Part shown: positions 10,703 through 19,809 of the stretch, in pieces
Layout of the letters: each line of letters opens with the position of its first letter
How positions within the stretch are numbered: position 1 is the first letter of the stretch
Assembly: GCA_902800795.1 (NCBI GenBank)
Contig: CADCFQ010000004.1
Span: forward strand, 90,184 to 154,183
Length of the DNA stretch: 64,000 nucleotides
Reading direction: 5' to 3'
Source: an uncultured Ruminococcus sp.
GTDB lineage: Bacteria; Bacillota; Clostridia; Oscillospirales; Ruminococcaceae
Position numbers and translations under genes: made by a program
Notes under the pieces: generated by a model
Seen by the model: the letters and a program-made list of their open reading frames with translations, nothing else
Databases searched by the model: none
Told to the model about the DNA's origin: nothing

Positions 10703-11673
10703 TTACTTGGAATTCTTCTTGCTTACAGCGATACCAGCTGCTGCAACTGCAAGGATGCCCATAGCGGCAGCTGCACCTGTTCCGGGGTTCTTTGTGGAAG
10801 AATCGCTGGTAGCCTTGGAGCTTGTGTCGCTCTTCGAGCTGGAATCAGCCTTTGAGCTTGTATCAGCGGTGCTCTCAGCCTCGGATGTGCTTTCAGCTTC
10901 GCTTGTGCTCTCAGCCTCGGAAGTACTCTCGCTCTCGGACTCGCTCTCTTCCTCGGGGGCGATAGTGAAGGTAGCGTTGTCGTTTCCGTCCTTAACATAG
11001 AAGCTGCCGTCCTTAGCTGCAACTGTTACGCTGTACTCGCCGGGCTCTGCGGGGAACTCCCAGGACTCGTAGTCGTTGTCAACACCGAAGTATGTAACTG
11101 TGTAACTGTGTACTCGCTTCTGGGGATCTCGTTGCCGTTATATGTAACGGTAACTGCCTGATTGTTAACGTCAACAGAAACGTCGCACTCAAGCATATCA
11201 ACGGGAGCTGCTACATATATGAGCTTATCGCCGAATCTCTCGGGATAACCCAGCAGGCTATCTTTATCTGTAGGATAAACACCGTTTGAACTGTTATCAT
11301 AATCCTCGATGAAATCAGAATAGGAATCATAGGAAAGAATATCAATATATAATACTTTGTACTTGCCGTCTTCATTCTTTCCCAGAATAGCGTCAAGCAT
11401 GGGCTCGCTTCCGGTAGAACCGTCTAAAAGAGAATATGCATAGTCCCAGTTCTGCTCGAGCCATACAAGGAATACGTTCTCGGGAACTTCTGCGATATCG
11501 CCGTCAAGAACAGCGGGATCTGTCAGCTCAACAAAGCTAGGCATAGCCATCTCGGTAGCTGTAACGGCCTCGCCTGTTGCTTCCTCTGCGCTTGCAGAGA
11601 TAGTGCCCATTGCTGTGCAGGCTGCCAGGGAAAGAGCCAGAACAGCTGCTAAAAGCTTCTTAGTCATTTTCAT
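10703..11673 (-). pseudogene. Secreted NPGTG-tailed surface protein, frameshifted by an 8-bp duplication
   Basis: The first frame gives a signal peptide (LLAAVLALSLAACTAMG...SASAEE) and about 190 residues of a secreted domain, then stops at 11026. The remaining gene continues in another frame: YFGVDNDYESWEFPAEPGE, NDNATFTIAPEE, a Ser/Glu/Lys-rich spacer, NPGTG, a hydrophobic helix and KKNSK, stopping at 10703. At the switch point the + strand has GTAACTGT twice in tandem (11094-11101, 11102-11109). Removing one copy gives an uninterrupted 320-residue protein close in length and end sequence to the intact 315-residue paralogue at 18786-19733. As written it makes a secreted, unanchored 215-residue product. 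Start follows GGAGG, promoter is consensus. Confidence 0.85.
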
Positions 11674-11723
11674 ATCTGTTTCCTCCGTTATTTTCTATTT
11701 TCTATTCCTAGGTGATAGTCTTA

Positions 11724-11770
11724 CACCTATACAGATACATATTACCATACATCTTTTCAATTGTCAACTG
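11724..11770 (-). promoter_or_regulatory. Sigma-A promoter of the broken surface-protein gene
   Basis: On the minus strand TTGACA, 17 bases, TAATAT, followed by a leader beginning with ATCTGTATAGGTGTAAG, which is shared with the paralogue at 19733. A further inverted repeat TAGGTG...CACCTA follows in the leader. Confidence 0.75.
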
Positions 11771-11879
11771 TTTTTGAACAGATTTTTAAAACATTTTCAT
11801 TTTTTCGCATCATTTATCTCCTCCAGGATCAGACCCGAGAGATCGCAGCCCGGTTTTTGTGTATTATCCCCTCTGCCTC

Positions 11880-11908
11880 TTGAAATAAGGCGGCATCTGT
11901 GTTATAAT
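11880..11908 (+). promoter_or_regulatory. Sigma-A promoter of the STAS/phosphatase/GGDEF unit
   Basis: TTGAAA at 11880-11885, 17-base spacer, TATAAT at 11903-11908, about 60 bases before the STAS gene. Confidence 0.8.
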
Positions 11909-11966
11909 GGTTAGAACAAAACTTTTTCAGGCGCAGATATTATTTGTTTGTGAAAGGAAAGAAAAT

Positions 11967-12269
11967 ATGACCGTAACGACTCTCAAGGAAGGGACAAAGC
12001 TGACCGTGACACCCGAGGGCAAGATGACCACCTCGGCGGCTCCCGATTTTGAAAAGGCGATAAAAGAAAACATCAGCGGCATGACCGGGCTCGTGCTCGA
12101 TCTCGGCAAGGTGGATTATATGGCTTCCGCCGGACTGCGTGTTCTGCTGTCCACTGCTAAAGTCATGCACAAACAGGGCAGCTTCAAGATAATAAATGTC
12201 ACCGAACCGGTGATGGATGTTCTGACATTCACCGGAATGGCAGACATTATGGATGTGGAAAAGGCATAG
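11967..12269 (+). CDS. STAS-domain anti-sigma-factor antagonist
   Basis: SpoIIAA/RsbV-type protein of 100 residues. It has the family's LVLDLGKVDYMASAGLRVLL segment, in which the Ser of SAGLR is the residue normally phosphorylated by a partner kinase. In known systems the unphosphorylated form binds the anti-sigma kinase or another partner, and a PP2C phosphatase reactivates it. The next gene, 48 bases on, is such a phosphatase. Start ATG at 11967 has GAAAGGAAAG. An upstream in-frame ATG at 11907 overlaps the promoter -10 and is rejected. No RsbW/SpoIIAB-like kinase is in the window. Confidence 0.92.
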   Translation: MTVTTLKEGTKLTVTPEGKMTTSAAPDFEKAIKENISGMTGLVLDLGKVDYMASAGLRVLLSTAKVMHKQGSFKIINVTEPVMDVLTFTGMADIMDVEKA

Positions 12270-12317
12270 CAAAAGCTGTTTCACCGGAGTCAAGACTTTT
12301 GCTTGTGAGGTTCTTTT

Positions 12318-13901
12318 ATGGAAAAACTGTTCGACATATTATATACCATAACCTTCAATATTTTTACCATACTCTATATCGTCATGTTTTTTGTGTCGAT
12401 AAAGAAATGCTTTCTCAGGGAGAAGAAAAACAGAGTCAAGCTGTTTTTCCTGACTTTCGTGACAAATCCTATTATGGTATTCATTGTAACGTTTGTTACA
12501 GCAATGATCAGCTGCGGTCTGATCTGGGCACTCATAAGCGGAAATACTATGAGTCAGGGGATCAACGAAGCCATCTACGGCGATACTTTTTCGCTGCAGA
12601 TAACTATGGTCGGCGGAATGATGTTTATTGCGCTCTCGATACTGTTTTCCCACCTGATTGGCCGATGGCTGAAAGCTCCGAACGTTTCAATGGTAACATT
12701 CATATATCTGATGTTCTCGGTCATCTACGGCCTTTCGGGCTCAAGCTCCGACGACAGCAGCTCGGCCGTCCCGATCCCCTCAAGCGGCTTCAATCTTATG
12801 AGCAACATCTGCTCCATAGCCGCTATCTGTCTATTGTACCGATATGTTATCCGGCCGCTCTCGGCGCTGACCGACAAGGAGCGTGCGATAAACTGGAAGC
12901 TCTTCCTTATCCCGCCGATACTCTTCCTGCCGATATACTATACCTTCGACTACTGCACCTTTACCTTCGGCAGCTATGCTGCGAACCTTGTGTCCCAGCT
13001 ATTCTCGCTGCTGGTCGTCTTCCTGTTTATCTGGGCGTTCTGCGTTATCATCAGAAACATCAACGCCACCAACGCAGCTATCGAAGCAAAAGACCTTGCC
13101 GCTGAAATGGCAAGGGCCGAGGCAAGGATAGAAGCGGACCTTTCTATCGCTAAGTCCATCCAGACTTCTGCTCTGCCCCGTGTGTTCCCTCCCTTCCCTG
13201 ACAAAACGGAGTTCGAGCTCTTTGCAAGCATGAACGCCGCAAAAGAGGTCGGCGGAGATTTCTATGATTTCTATCTGTTGAATGACAGCACCCTTGGCTT
13301 TCTTATCGCAGACGTTTCGGGAAAGAGTATTCCCGGAGCCATGTTTATGATGACTGCAAAGACCGTCATAAAGAGTCTTGCGGAAAGCGGTCTTTCCCCT
13401 GCCCAGGTGTTCACCCAGGCAAACAACAAGCTCTGCGAAGGCAACGAAGCCGAAATGTTCGTTACTGCTTGGCTGGGCTATCTTGATCTCAAGACCGGAC
13501 TTGTGCGTGCGGCAAACGCCGGCCACAACCCGCCTGTGCTGATACATAACGGCAAAGCGGAGTATTTAAAGCTCCGACCCGGCTTTGTGCTTGCCGGAAT
13601 GGAAGGCATAAAGTATAAGGAGCAGGAGATCCGGCTTGAAAAGGGCGATATGCTCTACCTTTACACAGACGGTGTCACCGAGGCTATGAACAACAGCGAG
13701 GATCTTTACGGCGAGGAAAGGCTCAAAGAGCTTTTGTCCTTCGGAGACGAGGTCCCGGAGCCTTCCGAGAAAAACGGCATAGCCGAGCCTGTATGTGAAA
13801 AGGTTTTAGTCGATGTTTCAGAGTTTACCGACGGTGCGGAGCAGTCGGATGATATAACGATGCTCTGTGTAAGATATATGGGAGAGAAGCAGGATCAATG
13901 A
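12318..13901 (+). CDS. Membrane-bound SpoIIE/RsbU-type PP2C serine phosphatase
   Basis: Probably dephosphorylates the STAS protein encoded just upstream. The N-terminal ~250 residues hold six or more membrane helices with no recognisable ligand domain. A short coiled linker (AAEMARAEARIEADLS) leads into a SpoIIE-type PPM domain with the metal-binding EVGGDFYDF and ADVSGKSIPGAMFM motifs, NAGHNPP, LYTDGVTEA and the C-terminal SDDITMLCVRY. 527 residues. The start follows GTGAGG. It overlaps by four bases the earliest possible start of the next gene (GGDEF), so the three genes are probably one transcript. Confidence 0.92.
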   Translation: MEKLFDILYTITFNIFTILYIVMFFVSIKKCFLREKKNRVKLFFLTFVTNPIMVFIVTFVTAMISCGLIWALISGNTMSQGINEAIYGDTFSLQITMVGGMMFIALSILFSHLIGRWLKAPNVSMVTFIYLMFSVIYGLSGSSSDDSSSAVPIPSSGFNLMSNICSIAAICLLYRYVIRPLSALTDKERAINWKLFLIPPILFLPIYYTFDYCTFTFGSYAANLVSQLFSLLVVFLFIWAFCVIIRNINATNAAIEAKDLAAEMARAEARIEADLSIAKSIQTSALPRVFPPFPDKTEFELFASMNAAKEVGGDFYDFYLLNDSTLGFLIADVSGKSIPGAMFMMTAKTVIKSLAESGLSPAQVFTQANNKLCEGNEAEMFVTAWLGYLDLKTGLVRAANAGHNPPVLIHNGKAEYLKLRPGFVLAGMEGIKYKEQEIRLEKGDMLYLYTDGVTEAMNNSEDLYGEERLKELLSFGDEVPEPSEKNGIAEPVCEKVLVDVSEFTDGAEQSDDITMLCVRYMGEKQDQ

Positions 13902-13915
13902 TCCGGGAGGACAGT

Positions 13916-15103
13916 ATGTGTGTAGATGAGTTGATCGGAAAGTTTTTTGAATCCGAAAAGGAACACATGATAATCACCGACACAGAGGGCGAGCTTGTGT
14001 GGAAAAGCGAATTTTTCCCCTATTCCTTTGACCAGATAATGGAGGACATAAACTCCGGCCACGAGGAATGTGAGGAATGGGAGCTGCTGGATACCGAGCA
14101 GCGTGTCAGCCTTAAAGCCAGACGGATGAAGATAGAACACGACGGCAAGGAATATCTCTGCTGCCACTTTACCGATGTGACCGAGTATTCTATGCTTACA
14201 AAAGAGGCCCTGGCCTACACCAAGAACCTTGCAGAGATATCTGCGTTCCAGTCTCAGATAGTCCAGCTGATGAGCGACAGGTATGACTCATTTATGCCGG
14301 CGCTGGCGGATTACTGCTCTGCCAAGGAGCTTATGATGTACTGCGAGACAGACGGCTACATAACAAAGAGCGTTTACAACGGCACGATGACCCGCACACG
14401 GCTGGAATACTCTTCGGAGACAGAGGATGTGTTCTCCTGTAAGCGTGACGAAAAACGAGGCGGATATCTCTGTCTGCTGTCATCCATTACTGAGAACAGA
14501 AGATACTGTGTGTTTGCAAAGCTCACCCCATCTTTCAAGATGGACAACTTCCTCGATATCTCGGCTTTCAATGTGCTTAGTCTTTTTATCGAGAACAGCA
14601 TCCTTCGTGAAAAGATAGTTTACGAGAGCGAGCACGACGGACTCACAGGGCTTTACAACAAGGGCAAATATATGGCCATGAAGTCCGCAGGCTTCGGGGA
14701 CCCCGATTCTATCGCAGTATTCAATTTCGATGTGAACAACCTCAAATATATAAACGACAGCTTCGGCCACGAACGGGGCGACGAGCTGATAATCAAGGCG
14801 GCAAAGAGCATCCACGCTGTGGTATCCGACAATGTCTTTGGATTCAGAATGGGCGGAGACGAGTATCTTATCGTGGCGGCAAACGTAAGCGAGAAAGAAG
14901 CCCTTGATATCCGCAGGCGCTGGGAGCTGGCTCTTGAAGAGGAAAACAACAGCGGTTACATCCACTGTGTAATGGCCTGCGGTATGCAGTACGGCGAAGG
15001 CGATTATGACTATGACGAGCTTTACCACAAGGCGGACGCCCTTATGTATCTTGACAAAAAAGCCCGCAAGGACAAAGGCCAGACCTCTCATCTGAGAGTA
15101 TAA
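13916..15103 (+). CDS. Diguanylate cyclase (PAS-like sensor plus GGDEF)
   Basis: Makes cyclic di-GMP from two GTP. The N-terminal ~95 residues look like a PAS domain (HMIITDTEGELVWKS), a middle region of ~130 residues is unassigned and possibly GAF-like, and residues ~235-390 are GGDEF. The active motif is intact: DGLTGLYNKGKY, NFDVNNLKYINDSFGHERGD and RMGGDEYLIVA. No obvious RxxD inhibitory site precedes GGDEY. ATG at 13916 is preferred because GGGAGG lies six bases upstream; an ATG at 13898 overlapping the phosphatase stop is possible. No membrane helices, so cytoplasmic. Grouped with STAS and PP2C genes, suggesting a shared output. Confidence 0.9.
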   Translation: MCVDELIGKFFESEKEHMIITDTEGELVWKSEFFPYSFDQIMEDINSGHEECEEWELLDTEQRVSLKARRMKIEHDGKEYLCCHFTDVTEYSMLTKEALAYTKNLAEISAFQSQIVQLMSDRYDSFMPALADYCSAKELMMYCETDGYITKSVYNGTMTRTRLEYSSETEDVFSCKRDEKRGGYLCLLSSITENRRYCVFAKLTPSFKMDNFLDISAFNVLSLFIENSILREKIVYESEHDGLTGLYNKGKYMAMKSAGFGDPDSIAVFNFDVNNLKYINDSFGHERGDELIIKAAKSIHAVVSDNVFGFRMGGDEYLIVAANVSEKEALDIRRRWELALEEENNSGYIHCVMACGMQYGEGDYDYDELYHKADALMYLDKKARKDKGQTSHLRV

Positions 15104-15111
15104 AGAACAAC

Positions 15112-15151
15112 AAAAAGCTCACGCACCCAAAACGGTGTGTGAGCTTTTTTA
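15112..15151. terminator. Bidirectional terminator
   Basis: AAAAAGCTCACGCACC pairs with GGTGTGTGAGCTTTTT; it separates the + strand signalling unit from the convergent GGDEF/EAL gene. Confidence 0.9.
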
Positions 15152-15162
15152 TCGCAAAGATC

Positions 15163-18100
15163 TTATCCGTTAGTATATTTTTCCTTCCAGACTATGAACG
15201 CATCGTATTCCAGGGGCTTTGCATAGTAATAGCCCTGGAAGCTGTGGACATTGTAGCTCTGGAGGATGTTTCTCATACCCTCTGTCTCGATACCCTCGAC
15301 ACAGACCTCTGCACCGAAGGTGAGAGCTACACCGACAAAGGATTTGATAAGCTCTCTTTCCTTTGCGTCTACCTCAATACGCTGAACGAAGCTTCGGTCT
15401 ATCTTGATATAGTCAAAGGGCAGGTTCTTTACGATACCGATAGATGAGAATCCGGTTCCGAAATCATCAAGGGCTATCTTTACTCCCCTGCTGCGGAGCT
15501 TGACCAGAACGTTTGTCAGAAGCGCCATATCAAGAAGGCGGCATCTCTCTGTTATCTCAAAGCACAGATGCTCTGCAGGATAACCAGTCTCCTCCAGAAG
15601 CCTCAGGACCATATCCACAAAGTCCGGCTTTTCCAGCTGGGTATAGGACAGGTTGACATTCATTATAAAGTCAGGATACTCGGCCAGTATCTTTCCGCCG
15701 TCCGATATGGCTTTCTTTATTATCCATTCACCGAGATCCGGGAACAGAGGATCCCTTTCCAGCAAAGGTATAAAGTGGTCAGGGGGCACAACGCCGTATT
15801 CCTCGCTCTTCCAGCGAAGCAGAGCCTCGGCGCCTATGAGCTTTTCGCTGTGAGAATCCACCACCGGCTGGTAAAGCAGGAAGAAGCCCTTATACTGCCT
15901 CATTATGGAAGCTCTGATAGCGTGGAACTTTTCTATGCGCTGTCTGTTGCGGTCATTAAGGTCGTTTCTGAACTCCACAAGATCTCCCTGTCTGCGCTGC
16001 TTGGATTCGTTGTAAACAAAATTCAGGCAAGCATACACAGTACTGTGGTCGATGTTGAAGTTGTCAACAGTTATAAGACCGGCGTTAAGGTCGAGGATAA
16101 TGTATTTGTCATCAATGGGCGTTCCCGCACGGAAAGCCGCCCTAAGCTCGCTGTAGCTTTTCTCTATCTGCTCAACGCTTCGCTTGGTCATTATCGCAAA
16201 CTTGGTGCCGTCCAGCCTGTAAACCATTCCTTCGCTGCCTGTGTGGCTGTAAAGATATCTTCCGAAGCTCTGGAGTATCTTGTTTCCGAAATCATAGCCG
16301 TGGACCTCGTTTATCTCCGAGAACTTGCTTATTCCCACAAGGACTATACGGCCGGGTCTCTTGTGTTCAAGCGCCCACTGGACATCGTCGAAGAAGCCGT
16401 ACTGATTGCGAAGACCTGTGAGCTGGTCTGCCTGTCTGTGGATGTTGTGGTTTCTTATGGAACCGCAGAAATAATCCGGGTCGCCGTTCGTATCACGCAT
16501 AACTATGCCACGGCAGGTACAAAGGTCGTATTCGCCGTTTGGCTTCATTGCCCTGTACTGCATATTGTGGGAAAGGGCATGGCCTGTGAAAAGAGCGTCC
16601 ATACTGTCAGAATAGGTCTTTCTGTCGTCGGGATGTATCTTCTCGATCCAGATCGGGCCGGCTTTATACATATACTCCGAAGGCATACCGAAGTATTCGA
16701 CAGCGGCTTTTGACCAGCGTGAATAGTCGTGCTTCATATCGCAGATAAAGACGAATGCGCCGTCAGAGATGATAGACAGAGCCTCGAATATCCTGTCAAG
16801 GATGATGCTTCTTTCCTGGGTAACAGGGATGAGGATATCGTCATTTTCCTCGCTGCCGTTTGCCTTGCGGGCAGAGAGGTCTTTAAGGCGGTTCTTGTTC
16901 TCATACATCTTAACATCGGCTCTGCTGAAAACATCGCTGACCTTTCTGTCCGAGCCCCTCTCGTAGTTTGCCATTCCGGCAGCCACAACGGGACCGCTCT
17001 GGTTTTTGATGTTCTCCATCACCTGGGTGTTGAGCTTTTCAAGAAGCGCCTGTTTCTCGCTCATGCTTCCGCCGTTTATGAGCACGACGAACTCATCTCC
17101 GCCGACCCTGTAAACAGGGCTGTGAGAGAATATGCTGCATATCAGCTTGCAGGAAGAACGGATATAGTCGTCACCTGCCTTGTGGCCTTTGGTGTCGTTT
17201 ATATGCTTCAGTCCGTTTATATCGCAGACAACTATCGCAAAGTCGATACTGTCATCGCCGGAGCTGATGCTGTCCTGAAGCTTCTCTTCCAGCTCGTGAT
17301 AAGCGGTCTTGTTCCTTGTGCCTGTCAGCTCGTCACGCCTTGCCAGCTCGTTTGCGTGGTTAAGAGCCTGTATCTGCTCTTTCTCTTTTCTTATCTCCTC
17401 GTCAACGTTCTGGACACCGATGATGAAATGAACACCGTCTCCTGCCCAGATAACTGTCATACGGGTATACTGGGTCCTCTTGTTGATAACAAGGCGGTAG
17501 TCGGCAACGAACTGTTTCTTTTCGCCCAGAGTGGAAATAAGGAAGTCCTTGTTGAGGATGCCTCTTATTCTTTCCTTGTCGGCAGGATGGACCACCTGTT
17601 CAAGGTTGCGTTCAGCTTCGGAAAAGAAATCCTCGCCCTCTTCCTGAACTTCAAGGTTTCCGTAGATAGAGCTTGCGGTGAACTCCGAATAGCTGCTGTT
17701 CGATGAATCCACATAGTAGATCACATCGTAGTGTGAAGCAAGGCTCTCGGCTATCTGGCCGTAAGTTATGCTCTTGCGGCGGCTCTCCATGAGAGCCTTC
17801 TGTGTTCTCACTTCGTCGTTTATATTCTCGATACAGAGTATCAGGTGTTTTCTGTCGCTTGCCCAGATCTGTAAGCACCGCACGTTCATAACGGTGCCTT
17901 CGCCGATGACAAGGCGGTAGGTCAGGGTGTAGGTCTTGCTCTTTTTAAGGTTCTCGATAATGACTTCCTTTGTGAACAGGGGCAAGACCCTTTTCTCGTC
18001 GTCGGGATGGATAAACTTTTTAAGGTTCCTTGCACTCTCTCCGAAAAAGTCTCCGCCGGAAGGCTTTATCTCCAGGCTCTTATAGACATCGCTGGAGGAC

Positions 18101-18627
18101 ACCTCGAAATAATCATCCGTTTCGGTGTCCACATAATAAAGGGTGTCATAATGCTCGGCAAGGCTGTCCGCTATCTGGTTATAGATGCGGTTCTCCTCTT
18201 CGAGCTTCTTCTCCTTCTGTCTGCGGCGCACCTGCTCGTCGATATTGATAACACCGAGGATGAAATACTCGTCGCCTTCACGGGGACCTCTTATGAGCCT
18301 TACCGTATGATAAACAGGCTTGCCGTCTATCATAAGGCGGTATTCTATGCTCTGCATCGAGCCTTTATCCATTCCGGACAGCAGCTTCTCCTTGGTCATT
18401 TCTTTCATAAAGATGTGCTTGTCGTCCTCATAGATGACCCTGTCTGCATCACGGACAAGGTCCTTGAAAAAATCCGCTCCGCTCTGGGGGATGCTAAGGG
18501 AATGATAGTCTTCATCTACTGAATACCAGGTATACTCATTGGTAACAGCATTGACATAATAGACGCTGGTATAATCTATCAGCAGAGATTCCGCTATTTT
18601 ATTGAATATCTCCTGACTGCCGTTCAT
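15163..18627 (-). CDS. Large multi-sensor GGDEF-PAS-GGDEF-EAL c-di-GMP protein
   Basis: A 1154-residue cytoplasmic protein. Three tandem repeats of ~140 residues (about 1-143, 145-285, 288-425) share I-A-x-S-L-x-x-x-Y-x-x-x-Y-Y-V-D, G-x-D-F-F and IHPDD-like motifs, as in PAS folds. Then a GGDEF domain with intact YRVGGDEFVVL (~515), a PAS domain ending near 750, a second GGDEF with a degenerate RLDGTKFAIM motif, and an EAL domain with EALLRW, VNLS, EITER, DDFGTG, KID, EGIE and QGYYY all present. It may therefore both make and break c-di-GMP. The ORF opens at 18699, but GGAGG at 18635-18639 fits the third of three ATGs, at 18627. Confidence 0.92.
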   Translation of the reverse strand: MNGSQEIFNKIAESLLIDYTSVYYVNAVTNEYTWYSVDEDYHSLSIPQSGADFFKDLVRDADRVIYEDDKHIFMKEMTKEKLLSGMDKGSMQSIEYRLMIDGKPVYHTVRLIRGPREGDEYFILGVINIDEQVRRRQKEKKLEEENRIYNQIADSLAEHYDTLYYVDTETDDYFEVSSSDVYKSLEIKPSGGDFFGESARNLKKFIHPDDEKRVLPLFTKEVIIENLKKSKTYTLTYRLVIGEGTVMNVRCLQIWASDRKHLILCIENINDEVRTQKALMESRRKSITYGQIAESLASHYDVIYYVDSSNSSYSEFTASSIYGNLEVQEEGEDFFSEAERNLEQVVHPADKERIRGILNKDFLISTLGEKKQFVADYRLVINKRTQYTRMTVIWAGDGVHFIIGVQNVDEEIRKEKEQIQALNHANELARRDELTGTRNKTAYHELEEKLQDSISSGDDSIDFAIVVCDINGLKHINDTKGHKAGDDYIRSSCKLICSIFSHSPVYRVGGDEFVVLINGGSMSEKQALLEKLNTQVMENIKNQSGPVVAAGMANYERGSDRKVSDVFSRADVKMYENKNRLKDLSARKANGSEENDDILIPVTQERSIILDRIFEALSIISDGAFVFICDMKHDYSRWSKAAVEYFGMPSEYMYKAGPIWIEKIHPDDRKTYSDSMDALFTGHALSHNMQYRAMKPNGEYDLCTCRGIVMRDTNGDPDYFCGSIRNHNIHRQADQLTGLRNQYGFFDDVQWALEHKRPGRIVLVGISKFSEINEVHGYDFGNKILQSFGRYLYSHTGSEGMVYRLDGTKFAIMTKRSVEQIEKSYSELRAAFRAGTPIDDKYIILDLNAGLITVDNFNIDHSTVYACLNFVYNESKQRRQGDLVEFRNDLNDRNRQRIEKFHAIRASIMRQYKGFFLLYQPVVDSHSEKLIGAEALLRWKSEEYGVVPPDHFIPLLERDPLFPDLGEWIIKKAISDGGKILAEYPDFIMNVNLSYTQLEKPDFVDMVLRLLEETGYPAEHLCFEITERCRLLDMALLTNVLVKLRSRGVKIALDDFGTGFSSIGIVKNLPFDYIKIDRSFVQRIEVDAKERELIKSFVGVALTFGAEVCVEGIETEGMRNILQSYNVHSFQGYYYAKPLEYDAFIVWKEKYTNG

Positions 18628-18670
18628 CATCATACCTCCGATCGAGAAGTCTGCATAATATACCAATTTG

Positions 18671-18699
18671 ATTATAACATATACCCCTCCGCTTTTCAA
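18671..18699 (-). promoter_or_regulatory. Sigma-A promoter of the large GGDEF/EAL gene
   Basis: On the minus strand TTGAAA (18694-18699), 17 bases, TATAAT (18671-18676). Confidence 0.8.
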
Positions 18700-18740
18700 G
18701 GACTTTTTTAAGAATTTGTTATTATTATTTTAAAAGAAAC

Positions 18741-18764
18741 GACCCCCACTTTCAGGTGAGGGTC
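18741..18764 (-). terminator. Terminator of the NPGTG surface-protein gene
   Basis: GACCCTCACCT/AGTGGGGGTC-type hairpin with a short loop, followed on the minus strand by GTTTCTTTTAAAA. Confidence 0.75.
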
Positions 18765-18785
18765 ATAGTGTTATTAAGTCTTAAA

Positions 18786-19733
18786 TTATCTGCTCTTCTT
18801 CTTGGTAACTACAACGCCTGCGGTAGTAACAGCAAGGATACCGAGGGCTGCTGCTGCACCTGTGCCGGGGTTAGTTGTGGAAGCTGTGCTGGTAGCCTTG
18901 GAGCTTGTGTCAGCCTTGGAGCTTGCGTCTGCGTCAGCAGTGCTCTCATCCTGAGAATCGATCACCTCGGGAGTGCTCTCATCCTCGGAAGTTGCCTCGC
19001 TGGAATCAGCTGTGCTCTCGCTGGACTCGTCCTCTTCAACTGTGAAGGTAGCGTTGTCGTTTACGCCCTTTGCGTATCTTGCGCCGGGTGCAGCTGTAAC
19101 AACTACGGTGTATTCGCCGCCTTCTGTGGGGAACTCTGTAGAGGAGCTGTCGCCTTTAACAAATTCAACAGTGTAGCAGCCGCTGTCAACAGGGTTGCCG
19201 TCAGCATCAACAACTGTGATAGTCTTGTCTGTGGTGTTTACCTGAACGTCAGCAGTGGAAAGGTCAATTCTGTCGTCAGCTATCTGCTCGATATGCCAAT
19301 AATCATAAGAATCAGAGCCGGAGCTTGAGCTGTCATCGCTGCTGCCGGGAACATAGGTAACAACTGCAATGTTTCCCTCATCAAGATAGAAGTAGTCATT
19401 CCTACCAAATTCGGAAATGCGGTAAATTCCGTTGTCGTCAATAGAGAATTCTGTAACGCCGCCCCAGTCGTTGCCATCATTCATATAGCTATACTCGTCC
19501 TCAGCATAATAAGCATAAGTGTCTTCCCAGCGGAATTTAAAGTCCGAATCAAACTGCAGCTCCTCGCTTGTTCCCTCGGTGGTGATAGAATCGCCGGGGT
19601 TCTCGAGAACGATGCCCTCGCCTGTGATAGCAGGTGTGTTCATGTCAAAGGTCGCAGCGCTTGCAGAGATAGCAGTGCCGAAAGCCAGTGTCAGTGCTAC
19701 AGCAGAAGCTGTAACGATTTTTGTGATCTTCAT
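18786..19733 (-). CDS. Secreted surface protein with NPGTG sorting-like tail (315 aa)
   Basis: Function unknown. A signal peptide (residues 1-26, ending SASAA) is followed by a ~110-residue acidic, Tyr/Trp-rich domain, a Ser/Asp linker, an Ig-like region (ITVVDADGNPVDSG, EGGEYTVVVTA, NDNATFTVEE), a Ser/Glu/Asp-rich spacer, then NPGTG, a hydrophobic helix and KKKSR. That tail has the form of a cell-wall sorting signal, though NPGTG is not classic LPXTG and no sortase is in the window. It is the intact paralogue of the broken gene at 10703-11673, with a matching promoter and leader. Start follows GGGAGG. Confidence 0.85.
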   Translation of the reverse strand: MKITKIVTASAVALTLAFGTAISASAATFDMNTPAITGEGIVLENPGDSITTEGTSEELQFDSDFKFRWEDTYAYYAEDEYSYMNDGNDWGGVTEFSIDDNGIYRISEFGRNDYFYLDEGNIAVVTYVPGSSDDSSSSGSDSYDYWHIEQIADDRIDLSTADVQVNTTDKTITVVDADGNPVDSGCYTVEFVKGDSSSTEFPTEGGEYTVVVTAAPGARYAKGVNDNATFTVEEDESSESTADSSEATSEDESTPEVIDSQDESTADADASSKADTSSKATSTASTTNPGTGAAAALGILAVTTAGVVVTKKKSR

Positions 19734-19774
19734 AATGATTTTCCTCCCAAAAATATATATTTTCTTTTCCAGGA

Positions 19775-19798
19775 TGTAAATGCTTACAAGCGCTTACA
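19775..19798 (-). promoter_or_regulatory. Two overlapping cre-like operator boxes in a leader
   Basis: TGTAAATGCTTACA (19775-19788) and TACAAGCGCTTACA (19785-19798) each differ from the CcpA cre consensus WGWAARCGYTWWCW at about one position. They lie downstream of the promoter and upstream of the start of the NPGTG surface protein, a position suited to road-block repression by CcpA on preferred sugars. Confidence 0.55.
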
Positions 19799-19809
19799 CC
19801 TATACAGAT

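Noticed and set aside
11026..11673. Complete 215-residue gene
   Set aside because: The downstream sequence continues the same protein family in another frame after an 8-bp duplication, so the stop is a frameshift product.
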